Shown: positions 33,215-40,477, numbered from the stretch's first letter. The stretch is 64,000 bases of DNA from Pseudonocardia phyllosphaerae (GCF_046546475.1 NZ_JBKGXS010000007.1:244506-308505); one strand, 5' to 3'. The notes: a model not told the origin generated them from the sequence alone. Numbers and translations: made by a program.

Positions 33215-34094
33215 TGCCGCGGCCTCCCGAGGTCTTCGACGAGCGGGTCGACGTGGACCGCGACGACGCCGACTTCGACGACGCCGACCGCCCGGCGCCG
33301 CCCGATGTGCTCCGGGTCGAGGTGGTGCGCTTCTTCGTGGTGGCGGTCCGCTTCGTGGCTCCGTTGGAGCCGCTGCCCCGCGACGACGAGGACGAGGACG
33401 ACGACCGTGTGGTGCCGTTGCGCGACGACTGCGACGACGACGTCCCCGAGGTGCCGGTCCCCGAGCTGCCGCGGGACCGCGAGCCGGTGGGGGAGCGCCG
33501 CTGTGGACGCTTCTTCTCCTGCCGTTCCTGCTCGTCGGGCCCGGAGTCGGCGTCGGACCCGGCCCCGGAGCCTGGCTCGGAGTCGGCGTCGGGCTCCGGC
33601 TCGTCGGCTGAGCCCTCGTCCGCCGAGCCCTCGTCCGCCGAGCCCTCGTCCGCCGAGCCCTTGTCCGACGAGGGCCCCGCTCCGACCGCCTTGGTGACCG
33701 ACTCGGTCGCCGCGCCCGCGGCGTCCCCGGTCTTCTCCACGGTCGCCCCGGCCGCGTCCCCGGCGGTGCCTGCGACGTCCTCGACGGGTTTGCCGAGGTT
33801 CTCCACCCGGTTCACCAGCGAGTCGGTCAGCGCTTCCATCCGGCTCGACGCCGCGGCCAGTGCGGCCTCCTTGCCTGCCTCCAGCAACCGGCCGCTGACG
33901 GCGTCGCGCAACCGCGCCACCTCCGGCGACGACGCGGCCAGCGACGCCCCCTTGCCCAGCAGCTCGGTCGGTGAGAGGTCCAGCTTCCGCCCGGCCAGCG
34001 CACCGCCGAGCATGATCGCCAGCTTCATCTTCTTGGTTCGGCCGAGGACGTATCCCCCCAGTACCGCCAACCCGACCTTCGCGGTCGATCCCAT
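33207..34094 (-). CDS. gvpY: gvp-cluster membrane/low-complexity protein (GvpY-like), first gene of the operon
   Basis: A 295-residue protein. The N-terminus (MGSTAKVGLAVLGGYVLGRT, then MKLAIMLGGALAGRK) is hydrophobic and could insert in or lie on a membrane. A helical stretch with LLGKGASLAASSPEVARLRDAVSG follows, then four GSADE repeats, an acidic linker and a Ser/Thr/Arg-rich tail of about 100 residues (SSSQSSRNGTTRSSSSSSSS). The ATG at 34094 has GAAGGGTGGG upstream. Assignment to gvpY is by operon position, since the sequence itself is low-complexity. Confidence 0.7.
   Translation of the reverse strand: MGSTAKVGLAVLGGYVLGRTKKMKLAIMLGGALAGRKLDLSPTELLGKGASLAASSPEVARLRDAVSGRLLEAGKEAALAAASSRMEALTDSLVNRVENLGKPVEDVAGTAGDAAGATVEKTGDAAGAATESVTKAVGAGPSSDKGSADEGSADEGSADEGSADEPEPDADSEPGSGAGSDADSGPDEQERQEKKRPQRRSPTGSRSRGSSGTGTSGTSSSQSSRNGTTRSSSSSSSSRGSGSNGATKRTATTKKRTTSTRSTSGGAGRSASSKSASSRSTSTRSSKTSGGRGNG
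33610..33669 (-). repeat. 15-bp coding tandem repeat (GSADE x4)
   Basis: gagccctcgtccgcc is repeated perfectly at 33610-33624, 33625-33639 and 33640-33654, with a diverged fourth copy at 33655-33669. The unit is five codons, so copy-number change would keep frame in the gvpY-like gene. Confidence 0.9.
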
Positions 34095-34130
34095 GCCGCC
34101 CACCCTTCTGCTCCGCACCGAGCGGGCACC

Positions 34131-34173
34131 TTCCGGTGGCGTATTCGCGGCGATCCGCGAACCGGCACCGGAA
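34131..34173. promoter_or_regulatory. nested inverted repeat upstream of the gvp operon
   Basis: TTCCGGTG (34131-34138) pairs with CACCGGAA (34166-34173), enclosing TTCGCGG (34144-34150) / CCGCGAA (34155-34161) with a 4-nt loop. The element lies 37-79 bp upstream of the first gvp start, so it could be a leader stem-loop in the operon mRNA or a double operator. No core promoter was identified. Confidence 0.5.
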
Positions 34174-34507
34174 ATGATCTCCGCCTGTGGTCATCAACCC
34201 TGATCTGCAGAGTGGACCGGACCGTACAACGCCGGTTCGAATGGCGATGAGGGCCGAAGGGCCCAATCTTTGACAGGGCCGTTCGGAGGTGGAGGCGACT
34301 GCATATGGCCTGGTGAGAGGGTGTTGCCGGTCTCTGATGGAGTAGTCGCAAGGGCCATGAGTCCCTGATTCTCGGTCCTCGGCCGGAAAACTCCGGCGCA
34401 ATGATCGACCGCATTCACGGGTCCGTCCGGGGAGCCGGAAGCTCACCCGATCGGCCGAGATTGAATCACAATTCACGGCGCCACCTGCGACGGGACCCCG
34501 GAACACA
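34174..34507. other. non-coding interval upstream of the gvp operon
   Basis: No gene is supported in these 334 bp. It is somewhat richer in A/T than its surroundings, as expected for the gvp promoter region. A TTGACA at 34270-34275 has no matching -10 at usable spacing, and no sigma-B-type promoter could be called. Confidence 0.6.
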
Positions 34508-34542
34508 CGAGCGCCCCGGATCCGGCGGATCCGGGGCGCTCG
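34508..34542 (-). terminator. intrinsic terminator after the SnoaL-like gene
   Basis: A near-perfect 17-bp inverted repeat (34508-34524 and 34526-34542) lies 28 bp past the 3' end of the minus-strand SnoaL-like gene. Confidence 0.8.
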
Positions 34543-34569
34543 GAGCGTGCTGTGCCGGGGCGGCGTCGG

Positions 34570-34914
34570 TCAGTGGCCCTCGGCGCCGCGGGCGTCGAAG
34601 ACCGTGCGGATCGCGGTGATCTTCCCGTCGGCGACGGTGAGCCAGGTGGCGGTCGGGGTCGGCCCGGAGAACCGGGTCTTCAGGGTCGCCCAGATCAGTG
34701 CGTTCTCGTCGTCGGCGAGGCGGACGTCGACGTCGTCGGAGGTGGTGACGGCGCCCATGTCGGCGAGCCCCTTCACCGTCTCGTCGGAACCGGAGGTCTG
34801 CGCCAGCGGACCGGTGAAGGTGACGTCGTCGGCCACCAGGTCGGTCAGTGCGGCCGCGTCACCGGAGGTGAGCGCGGTGTGGAAACGGTCGGCGATCTGT
34901 TCGGTGCTGGACAT
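34570..34914 (-). CDS. nuclear transport factor 2/SnoaL-like protein
   Basis: A 114-residue small alpha+beta cone protein: STEQIADRFHTALTSGDAAAL, LVADDVTFTGPLAQTSG, LIWATLKTRFSGP, WLTVADGKITAIRTVFD. SnoaL-like proteins are isomerases, cyclases or ligand binders. ATG at 34914 follows AAGGAG with six-base spacing. It is divergent from the repeat-peptide operon (103 bp between starts), so the two may share a control region; a functional link is only inferred. Confidence 0.88.
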   Translation of the reverse strand: MSSTEQIADRFHTALTSGDAAALTDLVADDVTFTGPLAQTSGSDETVKGLADMGAVTTSDDVDVRLADDENALIWATLKTRFSGPTPTATWLTVADGKITAIRTVFDARGAEGH

Positions 34915-35017
34915 CCAAGAGCTCCTTGCTCGGTTCGACCGGTGGACGGGACCGGACCGCCTGTCCGGCGCCCCGATCCGTTCCGGTGCATGAACTTCCG
35001 CTGCAGGGGGTAGTGCG

Positions 35018-35446
35018 ATGACCGTTGTACCGAACTTCGACGACTGGGGTATCGACGTGGCACTGAACGACGACGACATCACCACCTCGGGCGCCACCGG
35101 CGCCGAGGGACCGGCCGACTCGGGCGCCCGCTCCGGCACCCCCGGCCACCACGACGGCGGCGCGGACGGCGGTGCCGACTCCGGTGCCGAGGGTCCGGCC
35201 GACTCGGGCGCGGGCTCGGGCACGCCGGGTCATCACGACGGCGGCGCCGACGGTGGCGCCGACTCCGGTGCCGAGGGCCCCGCGGACTCCGGCGCAGGCT
35301 CGGGCACGCCGGGGCACCACGACGGCGGCGCGGACGGCGGTGCCGACTCCGGTGCCGAGGGTCCGGCCGACTCCGGCGCCGGCTCGGGAACGCCCGGCCA
35401 CCACGACGGTGGCGCCGACGGCGGTGCGGACAGCGGTGCACGCTGA
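35018..35446 (+). CDS. tandem-repeat peptide, candidate multi-core precursor/substrate of the downstream JmjC oxygenase
   Basis: A 142-residue protein. Residues 1-27 are a unique, hydrophobic-acidic leader-like segment (MTVVPNFDDWGIDVALNDDD). Residues 28-139 are four 28-residue repeats (28-55, 56-83, 84-111, 112-139), identical except Arg38 for Gly in the first; it ends GAR. Each unit contains GAEGPADSGAGSG then TPGHHDGGADGGADS, so there are four HH pairs, many Asp/Gly and no Cys, Lys or aromatic residues in the repeat region. There is no signal peptide. ATG follows AGGGGG by seven bases. The stop lies inside the start region of the JmjC gene. A RiPP-like precursor, a metal-binding protein or a structural repeat protein are all possible. 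Confidence 0.85.
   Translation: MTVVPNFDDWGIDVALNDDDITTSGATGAEGPADSGARSGTPGHHDGGADGGADSGAEGPADSGAGSGTPGHHDGGADGGADSGAEGPADSGAGSGTPGHHDGGADGGADSGAEGPADSGAGSGTPGHHDGGADGGADSGAR
35099..35434 (+). repeat. four-copy 84-bp coding tandem repeat
   Basis: Copies at 35099-35182, 35183-35266, 35267-35350 and 35351-35434 encode the same 28 residues. They differ mainly at synonymous positions (for example GHH as ggc-cac-cac, ggt-cat-cac or ggg-cac-cac; the last Ser as tcc or agc). That pattern indicates an old duplication held constant at the protein level. Confidence 0.93.
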
Positions 35447-36716
35447 CATCGGCACGGCGTCCGGGGCGGGGGCGCCGGCGACCGGCATCCCCGCCCCGGG
35501 CGGCGCACCCACGCCGCTGACGCGCGTCGTCGGCGGCGACACCGACGGGTTCGCCCGCGACCACTGGGGCCGTGAGCCCCTGCTGGTCCGAGCCGCGGAC
35601 CCCGACTCCTTCCGCGACGTCCTCGACCTCGACGGCGTCGACGAGCTGCTCTCCCGCCGTGGCCTGCGCACCCCGTTCCTGCGGGTCGCCCGCGACGGCA
35701 CCGTGGTCGACTCCGCGAGCTTCACCGGGCCCGGCGGCGTCGGCGCCGAGATCGGCGACCAGGTCCGCGACGACCGGGTCGCCGCGCTGTTCGCCGAGGG
35801 CAGCACCGTGGTGCTGCAGGCGCTGCACCGCATGTGGCCCGGCGTCATCGACCTCTGCACCGGCCTGGCCGAGGAGCTCGGCCACCCCGTGCAGGCCAAC
35901 GCCTACGTCACGCCGCCGCAGTCGCAGGGCTTCTCCGCCCACTACGACGTGCACGACGTGTTCGTGCTGCAGCTCGCCGGGCGCAAGCACTGGACGGTGC
36001 ACGCCCCCGTGCACGTCGACCCGTTGCGCAGCCAGCCGTGGGGCGAGCGCTCCGCAGCGGTCGCCGCGCGGGCCCGCGACGACGAGCCGGTGATCGATAC
36101 CGTGCTGGAGCCCGGGGACGTGCTGTACCTGCCGCGCGGCTGGCTGCACTCGGCCGTCGCCCTGGGCGAGGTGTCGGCGCATCTGACGGTCGGCGTGCAC
36201 GTCGTGACCCGCAACGCGCTGGTGGAGGCCCTGACCGCGCTCGTCGCGGGGGACGATCGGCTGCGCGCGACGCTGCCGCTGGGCATCGACGTCGCCGATC
36301 CCGAGCAGCTCGCCCCGCACGTCGACGAGGTCCGCGCGGCGCTGGTCGACGCGCTGTCGACGGTGCCCGCCGAGGACGTCGCCCGCCGGGTCCGCGGCGC
36401 GGTCTGGTCCGGGAACCGGCCCGAGCCGGTGCGACCGGTCGCCGGGGCCGCGTTCGCGGAGAACCTGGCCGCGGGTGACGCGGTCCGCCGTCGCACGGGC
36501 TTGCACCACCGTCTGCTCGACGGCGACGATCAGGTCGTGCTCGTGCTGCCCGACCGCCGGCTGACGCTGCCGGCCTCGACCGGTCCCGCGGTACGCGCGC
36601 TGCTCACCGGCGGCACGTCCCGGATCGGGGACCTGCCCGGTCTCGACGACGCCGACCAGGTCGTGCTGGTCCGCCGGCTGCTGCGCGAGGGCGTGCTGGT
36701 GCCGGCGGCCCCGTGA
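35436..36716 (+). CDS. JmjC/cupin-type Fe(II)/2-oxoglutarate-dependent oxygenase (ribosomal-oxygenase-like)
   Basis: A 426-residue ROX-type (YcfD/MINA53/NO66-like) oxygenase. The metal triad is intact: His169 and Asp171 in GFSAHYDVHDVFVLQLAGRK and His238 in LPRGWLHSAVAL. GRKHW supplies the basic 2-oxoglutarate-binding region. The C-terminal half holds the helical dimerisation-like and winged-helix-like parts (NALVEALTALVAG, RTGLHHRLLDGDDQVVLVLPDRRLTL). Known relatives hydroxylate His or Arg side chains of proteins. The GTG start lies inside the repeat-peptide gene (11-bp overlap), and its TGA overlaps the next GTG, so all three genes are coupled. Substrate assignment to the repeat peptide is inference. 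Confidence 0.92.
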   Translation: MHADIGTASGAGAPATGIPAPGGAPTPLTRVVGGDTDGFARDHWGREPLLVRAADPDSFRDVLDLDGVDELLSRRGLRTPFLRVARDGTVVDSASFTGPGGVGAEIGDQVRDDRVAALFAEGSTVVLQALHRMWPGVIDLCTGLAEELGHPVQANAYVTPPQSQGFSAHYDVHDVFVLQLAGRKHWTVHAPVHVDPLRSQPWGERSAAVAARARDDEPVIDTVLEPGDVLYLPRGWLHSAVALGEVSAHLTVGVHVVTRNALVEALTALVAGDDRLRATLPLGIDVADPEQLAPHVDEVRAALVDALSTVPAEDVARRVRGAVWSGNRPEPVRPVAGAAFAENLAAGDAVRRRTGLHHRLLDGDDQVVLVLPDRRLTLPASTGPAVRALLTGGTSRIGDLPGLDDADQVVLVRRLLREGVLVPAAP

Positions 36717-37606
36717 CCGACGGTTCCACCCGCCGGACCTGGCCCGGCTGCTCGCTGCTCGCCGAGGCGGCCGGTGACCCGTCGGAGGGCACCGCGCCGC
36801 CCGCGCAGCAGTGGCTGCTGCTCGAACACCCCGGCCCATGGGCGCGGATCGCGCTCGCCTCACCCGGCTTCGACCCGGCGTCGGTCGCGGTGCTGGGCGA
36901 CTGGGCCGAGACTGAACGCGCCCGGATCGTGCTGGTCCGGCGGCCCGGCCGGGCCGGTCAGGTCACCGGCCCGCGCCGCTGGTTCCGCGTCGACTCCCGC
37001 CCCGGACGTGAGGGAATCCGCACCGGCACCTGGGACACCGGCACGGGCGCCGCCTGTGCCGTCACCGAGCCCGGCGATCCGTACGACGGCCGGCTCGCCC
37101 TGGTCTGCGCGCACGGCAAGCACGACCCCTGCTGCGCGGTCCGCGGCCGCCCGCTGGCCGCGTCGCTCGCCGCGGCCGACCCCGAGGGCACCTGGGAGTG
37201 CACCCACATCGGCGGCTGCCGATTCGCGCCCGCGCTCGTGCTGCTCCCGCACGGCTTCACCTACGGCGAGGTCGGCGACGACGTGGGCGCCGGCATCGTC
37301 CGCGACTACGCCGGCGACGTCGTGCGGCCCGAGCTGCTGCGCGGCCGTTCCTGCCTGGCACCGGCCGTGCAGGCGGCGCAGGTGTTCGCCCGCTCCGCCA
37401 CCGGCACCCTCGGCGTCGACGGGTTGCAGGTCACCGGGTCGGCGTCGTCGGACACCACCGGCGAGCACCTCTGGCAGGTCGGGTTCACCGGCCCGGACTG
37501 CACGACGACGATCCGCGAGCGCTACGTCGAGGTCGACCGCCCGCTCACCTGCGCAGGCCGCCCGCACGGCCGGATGCGGATCTTCGACGACCTCGGCACC
37601 GTCTAA
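36713..37606 (+). CDS. sucrase/ferredoxin-like (Apd1-type thioredoxin-fold Fe-S) protein
   Basis: A 297-residue sucrase/ferredoxin-like protein. VCAHGKHDPCC (Cys132, Cys140/141) and WECTHIGGCRFAPALVLLPHG (His165, Cys169) occupy the [2Fe-2S] ligand positions of the thioredoxin-like ferredoxin family. In the yeast homologue Apd1 the second motif supplies two His; here the second position appears as Cys (GGC rather than GGH). An N-terminal domain contains WLLLEHPGPW and ARIVLVRRPGR. It begins with GTG overlapping the JmjC stop by 4 bp and converges with the PfkB gene (4-bp overlap). Role as electron carrier for the operon is inferred. Confidence 0.88.
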   Translation: MTDGSTRRTWPGCSLLAEAAGDPSEGTAPPAQQWLLLEHPGPWARIALASPGFDPASVAVLGDWAETERARIVLVRRPGRAGQVTGPRRWFRVDSRPGREGIRTGTWDTGTGAACAVTEPGDPYDGRLALVCAHGKHDPCCAVRGRPLAASLAAADPEGTWECTHIGGCRFAPALVLLPHGFTYGEVGDDVGAGIVRDYAGDVVRPELLRGRSCLAPAVQAAQVFARSATGTLGVDGLQVTGSASSDTTGEHLWQVGFTGPDCTTTIRERYVEVDRPLTCAGRPHGRMRIFDDLGTV

Positions 37607-38469
37607 CCCGCCCCCGGGGAGCGGAGCACCCGCGCCGCCGCCGCGTGCCCGGCCACACACGATTCACGCAGGTCACCGGCACGCAGCCGGGTCGACAGGA
37701 ACCCGGCGGCGAACGCGTCCCCGGCGCCGGTCACGTCGCACACGCCCGGCACCGGGGCGACCGGCACCGTGAACGGGGCGGCCCCGGGGGCGGACACCCG
37801 CGTCGGCGCGGCCCCCGCCTTCACCACGACGACCGTGTCCGGCAGCGCGGAGCGGAACGGTCCCGGCGCGGCACCGGACCACAGGCCGAGCAGGGCGGCC
37901 TCGCCGTCGTCGGCCAGCAGGACGTCGGGGGAGAGCGCGACGAGCAGGTCGCGGAATGCGGCGACGCCGTAGCCGGTGATCATCCCGGCCGACGACGTGT
38001 CGACCGAGATCCGCGTGCCGGCGACGCGCGACGCGGTGACCGCGGCGCGAGTCGCGGACGCGCCGGGTTCGCCGTCGAAGGCGTAGGCGGGTACGTGCAG
38101 CAGGTCGAGGCCGTGCAACCAGTCGCCGGGGACGTCGTCGAGCTCGGCGGCGGCGCCCCGGTCGGGCAGCATCGTGCGCTCGCCGTCGGCGCCGACCAGC
38201 ACGACGACGCTGCCGGTCCGCCCGCCGCGCCGCACCCGGACGTCGACCCCGTCGGCGGCCAGGCCGGCCACCAGCGCGTCGCCGAGCGGGTCGGCACCGA
38301 CCGAGCCGAGGAACCGGGTCGGCCCGAACCGCGCCGCGGCCGCCGCGACGTTGGCGCCGCTCCCGCCGCGGCTGCGGAACACCCGCGCCGGGGTGTCGGT
38401 GCCGTGCCGCACCGGCCCGGACACCCACACCACGACGTCCTCGACGAGGTCCCCGAGCACCCCCAGCAT
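37603..38469 (-). CDS. psuK: PfkB/ribokinase family sugar kinase, probable pseudouridine kinase
   Basis: A 288-residue PfkB-family kinase: GGSGANVAAAAARFGPTRFLGSVGADPLGD is the N-terminal signature (split here over two motifs) and VTGAGDAFAAGFLSTRL is the C-terminal ATP/anion-hole signature with the catalytic Asp. It lies 2 bp downstream of psuG on the same strand, so phosphorylation of pseudouridine to pseudouridine 5'-phosphate is the best reading; other nucleosides cannot be excluded. Confidence 0.85.
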   Translation of the reverse strand: MLGVLGDLVEDVVVWVSGPVRHGTDTPARVFRSRGGSGANVAAAAARFGPTRFLGSVGADPLGDALVAGLAADGVDVRVRRGGRTGSVVVLVGADGERTMLPDRGAAAELDDVPGDWLHGLDLLHVPAYAFDGEPGASATRAAVTASRVAGTRISVDTSSAGMITGYGVAAFRDLLVALSPDVLLADDGEAALLGLWSGAAPGPFRSALPDTVVVVKAGAAPTRVSAPGAAPFTVPVAPVPGVCDVTGAGDAFAAGFLSTRLRAGDLRESCVAGHAAAARVLRSPGAG

Positions 38470-38471
38470 GA

Positions 38472-39383
38472 TCAGCCCGCCGACGCGACGGCGACCTGCC
38501 CGGCGAGCGCGACGTTGCCGCGGTACACGGCGAGGTTGACCTCCAGGCTGCGGTCGCCGGTGGCGCGGCGGACGTGGTCGAGCAGGAACGGGGTCGTCGC
38601 GTTGCCGCTGATCCCGGCCCGCTCGACCTCCGCCCAGGCCGCGGCGAGGATCGCGTCGTGCTCGTCGGGCGGGAGCTGGTCGTGCTCACCGACCGGGTTC
38701 GCCAGCAGCACCGCCTGTGGCAGGCCGAGGTCGTCGCGGGCTCGCACCACGGCGACGGCCTGCTCCGGGGAGTCGACGGAGTAGAGCAGCCCGAACCCGG
38801 AGTCGCGGACGTAGAAGCCGGGGAAGCGGGTGGTGCGGTAGCCGAGGACGGGGATGTTGAGCGTCTCCAGCCGTTCCAGGGTGGCGCCGACGTCGAGGAT
38901 CGACTTCACCCCGGCGCTGACGACGAGCACCGGTGTCCGGGCGAGCACGGTCAGGTCCGCCGACTCGTCGAACGTCGTCGACGCGCCGTGGTGCACCCCG
39001 CCGAGCCCGCCGGTGGCGAACACCGTGATCCCGGCCCGGTGCGCGAGGAACGCGGTGGTCGCGACCGTCGTCCCGCCGGACCGGCCGAGCGCGCCCACCA
39101 CCGGCAGGTCCCGCAGGCTCACCTTGTCGACGCCGTCGTCGCCCGCCAGCGCGGTGATCTCGTCGCTGCTCAGGCCCACCGTCGCGACCCCGCCGACGAC
39201 GCCGATCGTGGCCGGGACGACGCCGGCGTCGCGCAGCGCGGCCTCGGCCTCCAGCGCGACCTCGGCGTTGCGCGGGCGCGGCAGGCCGTGGGTGATGATC
39301 GTCGACTCCAGCGCGACGACCGGGCGCCGCTCCCGGACCGCGGCTGCGACCTCGTCGGACACCCGGACGGCGGTGGACGTCAT
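38472..39383 (-). CDS. psuG: pseudouridine-5'-phosphate glycosidase
   Basis: A 303-residue PsuG: VVALESTIITHGLPRPRN opens the family, followed by PATIGVVGGVATVGLS, KVSLRDLPVV, FATGGLGGVHHGA, VVSAGVKSILDVGATLERLE, LGYRTTRFPGFYVRDSGF and ISGNATTPFLLDHV. It splits pseudouridine 5'-phosphate to uracil and ribose 5-phosphate with Mn2+. With the adjacent kinase it makes a complete pseudouridine salvage/degradation pair for turnover of RNA-derived pseudouridine. Confidence 0.96.
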   Translation of the reverse strand: MTSTAVRVSDEVAAAVRERRPVVALESTIITHGLPRPRNAEVALEAEAALRDAGVVPATIGVVGGVATVGLSSDEITALAGDDGVDKVSLRDLPVVGALGRSGGTTVATTAFLAHRAGITVFATGGLGGVHHGASTTFDESADLTVLARTPVLVVSAGVKSILDVGATLERLETLNIPVLGYRTTRFPGFYVRDSGFGLLYSVDSPEQAVAVVRARDDLGLPQAVLLANPVGEHDQLPPDEHDAILAAAWAEVERAGISGNATTPFLLDHVRRATGDRSLEVNLAVYRGNVALAGQVAVASAG

Positions 39384-39415
39384 GCGCGCACCCTAGGGCG
39401 GCGGACGTCGTGTCG

Positions 39416-40477
39416 TCAGACCTTCGTGCCGAGCAGCTCACCGAGGTGCCGGTCGACCTGCGGCACGAACTCCGGGTTCACCGCGAACAGGCCGAGGTGC
39501 CCGAGCACGTCGTTGAGCACCCGCAGCTCCGAACCGGCGACGAGCTGTTGCTCGGGTGCGCAGTCACGGACGGGGAAGAACATGTCCTCGTCGATCGGCA
39601 GCACGTAGGTCGTGGCCGTGACCCGCGCGAGCGCGTCCTCCAGGGACCCGCCTGCGTGCCGGGACACGTCGCCGTGCTGCCACTTCCAGGCCATGCAGAG
39701 CAGGTCGTTCGGGTCCATCTGCGTGAAGTAGGGCTCGAGGAAGCCCTCGACGAACTCCTCCTTCGTCGTGAAGTCCAGCGCCCGCCACACCTCCTGCTTC
39801 CAGAACTCCGTCGAGAAGCCCATGACCGCCCAGATGCCGGCGTGCCGCTTCAGCCCGTCCGCGACGTCGGCGTTCGAGGCGTACTCGCCGCCGGCGAACC
39901 CCGGGTCCGACGTGATCGCCTCGATCAGCGCCTTCGCGAACAGCTCGTCGTGCGGCGTGTTGCGGGCGGTCCCGGCGATGGGCGCGGCCCGTCGCACCCT
40001 GTTCGGGAACCGGACCGCCCACTCGTAGGTCTGCTGGGCCCCCATCGACCCCCCGACGACCAGCTGCAGCTCGGTGATGCCGAAGTGCTCCCGCAGGAGC
40101 CGCTCCTGGGCGACGACGTCGTCGCCGATGCGCACCTTCGGGAAGCGGGACATGGCGATGCCGGCGTTCTCCCCGGAGGCGTTGTGCGGCGACGTGGACA
40201 GTCCGCTGCCGATCTGGTCGACGACCACGACGAAGTACTTCTCCGGATCCAGCGCGTGGCCGGGGCCGATGTAGGCGTCCCGCCAGATCTGGTGGGTGCC
40301 CGAGTACCAGGTGGTCACCAGGATCGCGTTGTCCTTCTCCGGCGACAGTGTCCCGAAGGTCGCCACCGCGAGGTGACAGTCGGGGATGACCCCGCCCTCC
40401 TCCAGGTCCAGCCGGCCGATGTCGACCAGCTCGTAGTCGCCGTGGAACTCGTGGGTGTAGTACGGGTTGTCGACCAT
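39416..40477 (-). CDS. alpha/beta-hydrolase of the homoserine O-acetyltransferase (MetX-like) family, probable ester/lactone hydrolase
   Basis: A 353-residue MetX-like protein: HLAVATFGTLSPEKDNAILV, TTWYSGTHQIWRDAYIGPGH and the nucleophile elbow VVGGSMGAQQTYEWAVRFP; a C-terminal catalytic His lies in LGHLGLFAVNPEF. Although the fold is that of homoserine acyltransferases, there are no methionine genes nearby. It is divergent from a regulator that also precedes a Baeyer-Villiger-type monooxygenase, so hydrolysis of the ester or lactone made by that enzyme is likely. ATG at 40477; the long frame upstream is antisense shadow. Confidence 0.82.
   Translation of the reverse strand: MVDNPYYTHEFHGDYELVDIGRLDLEEGGVIPDCHLAVATFGTLSPEKDNAILVTTWYSGTHQIWRDAYIGPGHALDPEKYFVVVVDQIGSGLSTSPHNASGENAGIAMSRFPKVRIGDDVVAQERLLREHFGITELQLVVGGSMGAQQTYEWAVRFPNRVRRAAPIAGTARNTPHDELFAKALIEAITSDPGFAGGEYASNADVADGLKRHAGIWAVMGFSTEFWKQEVWRALDFTTKEEFVEGFLEPYFTQMDPNDLLCMAWKWQHGDVSRHAGGSLEDALARVTATTYVLPIDEDMFFPVRDCAPEQQLVAGSELRVLNDVLGHLGLFAVNPEFVPQVDRHLGELLGTKV

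Noticed and set aside
34270..34300. TTGACA at 34270 as a promoter
   Set aside because: The nearest AT-rich hexamer (gcatat) is about 25 bp away, too far, and the gvp operon reads on the opposite strand.
35099..35434. RTX-type calcium-binding repeats in the HHDGGADGGAD protein
   Set aside because: RTX nonapeptides follow GGxGxDxUx with a hydrophobic residue every nine; the 28-residue unit has no such hydrophobic position and no secretion genes are nearby.
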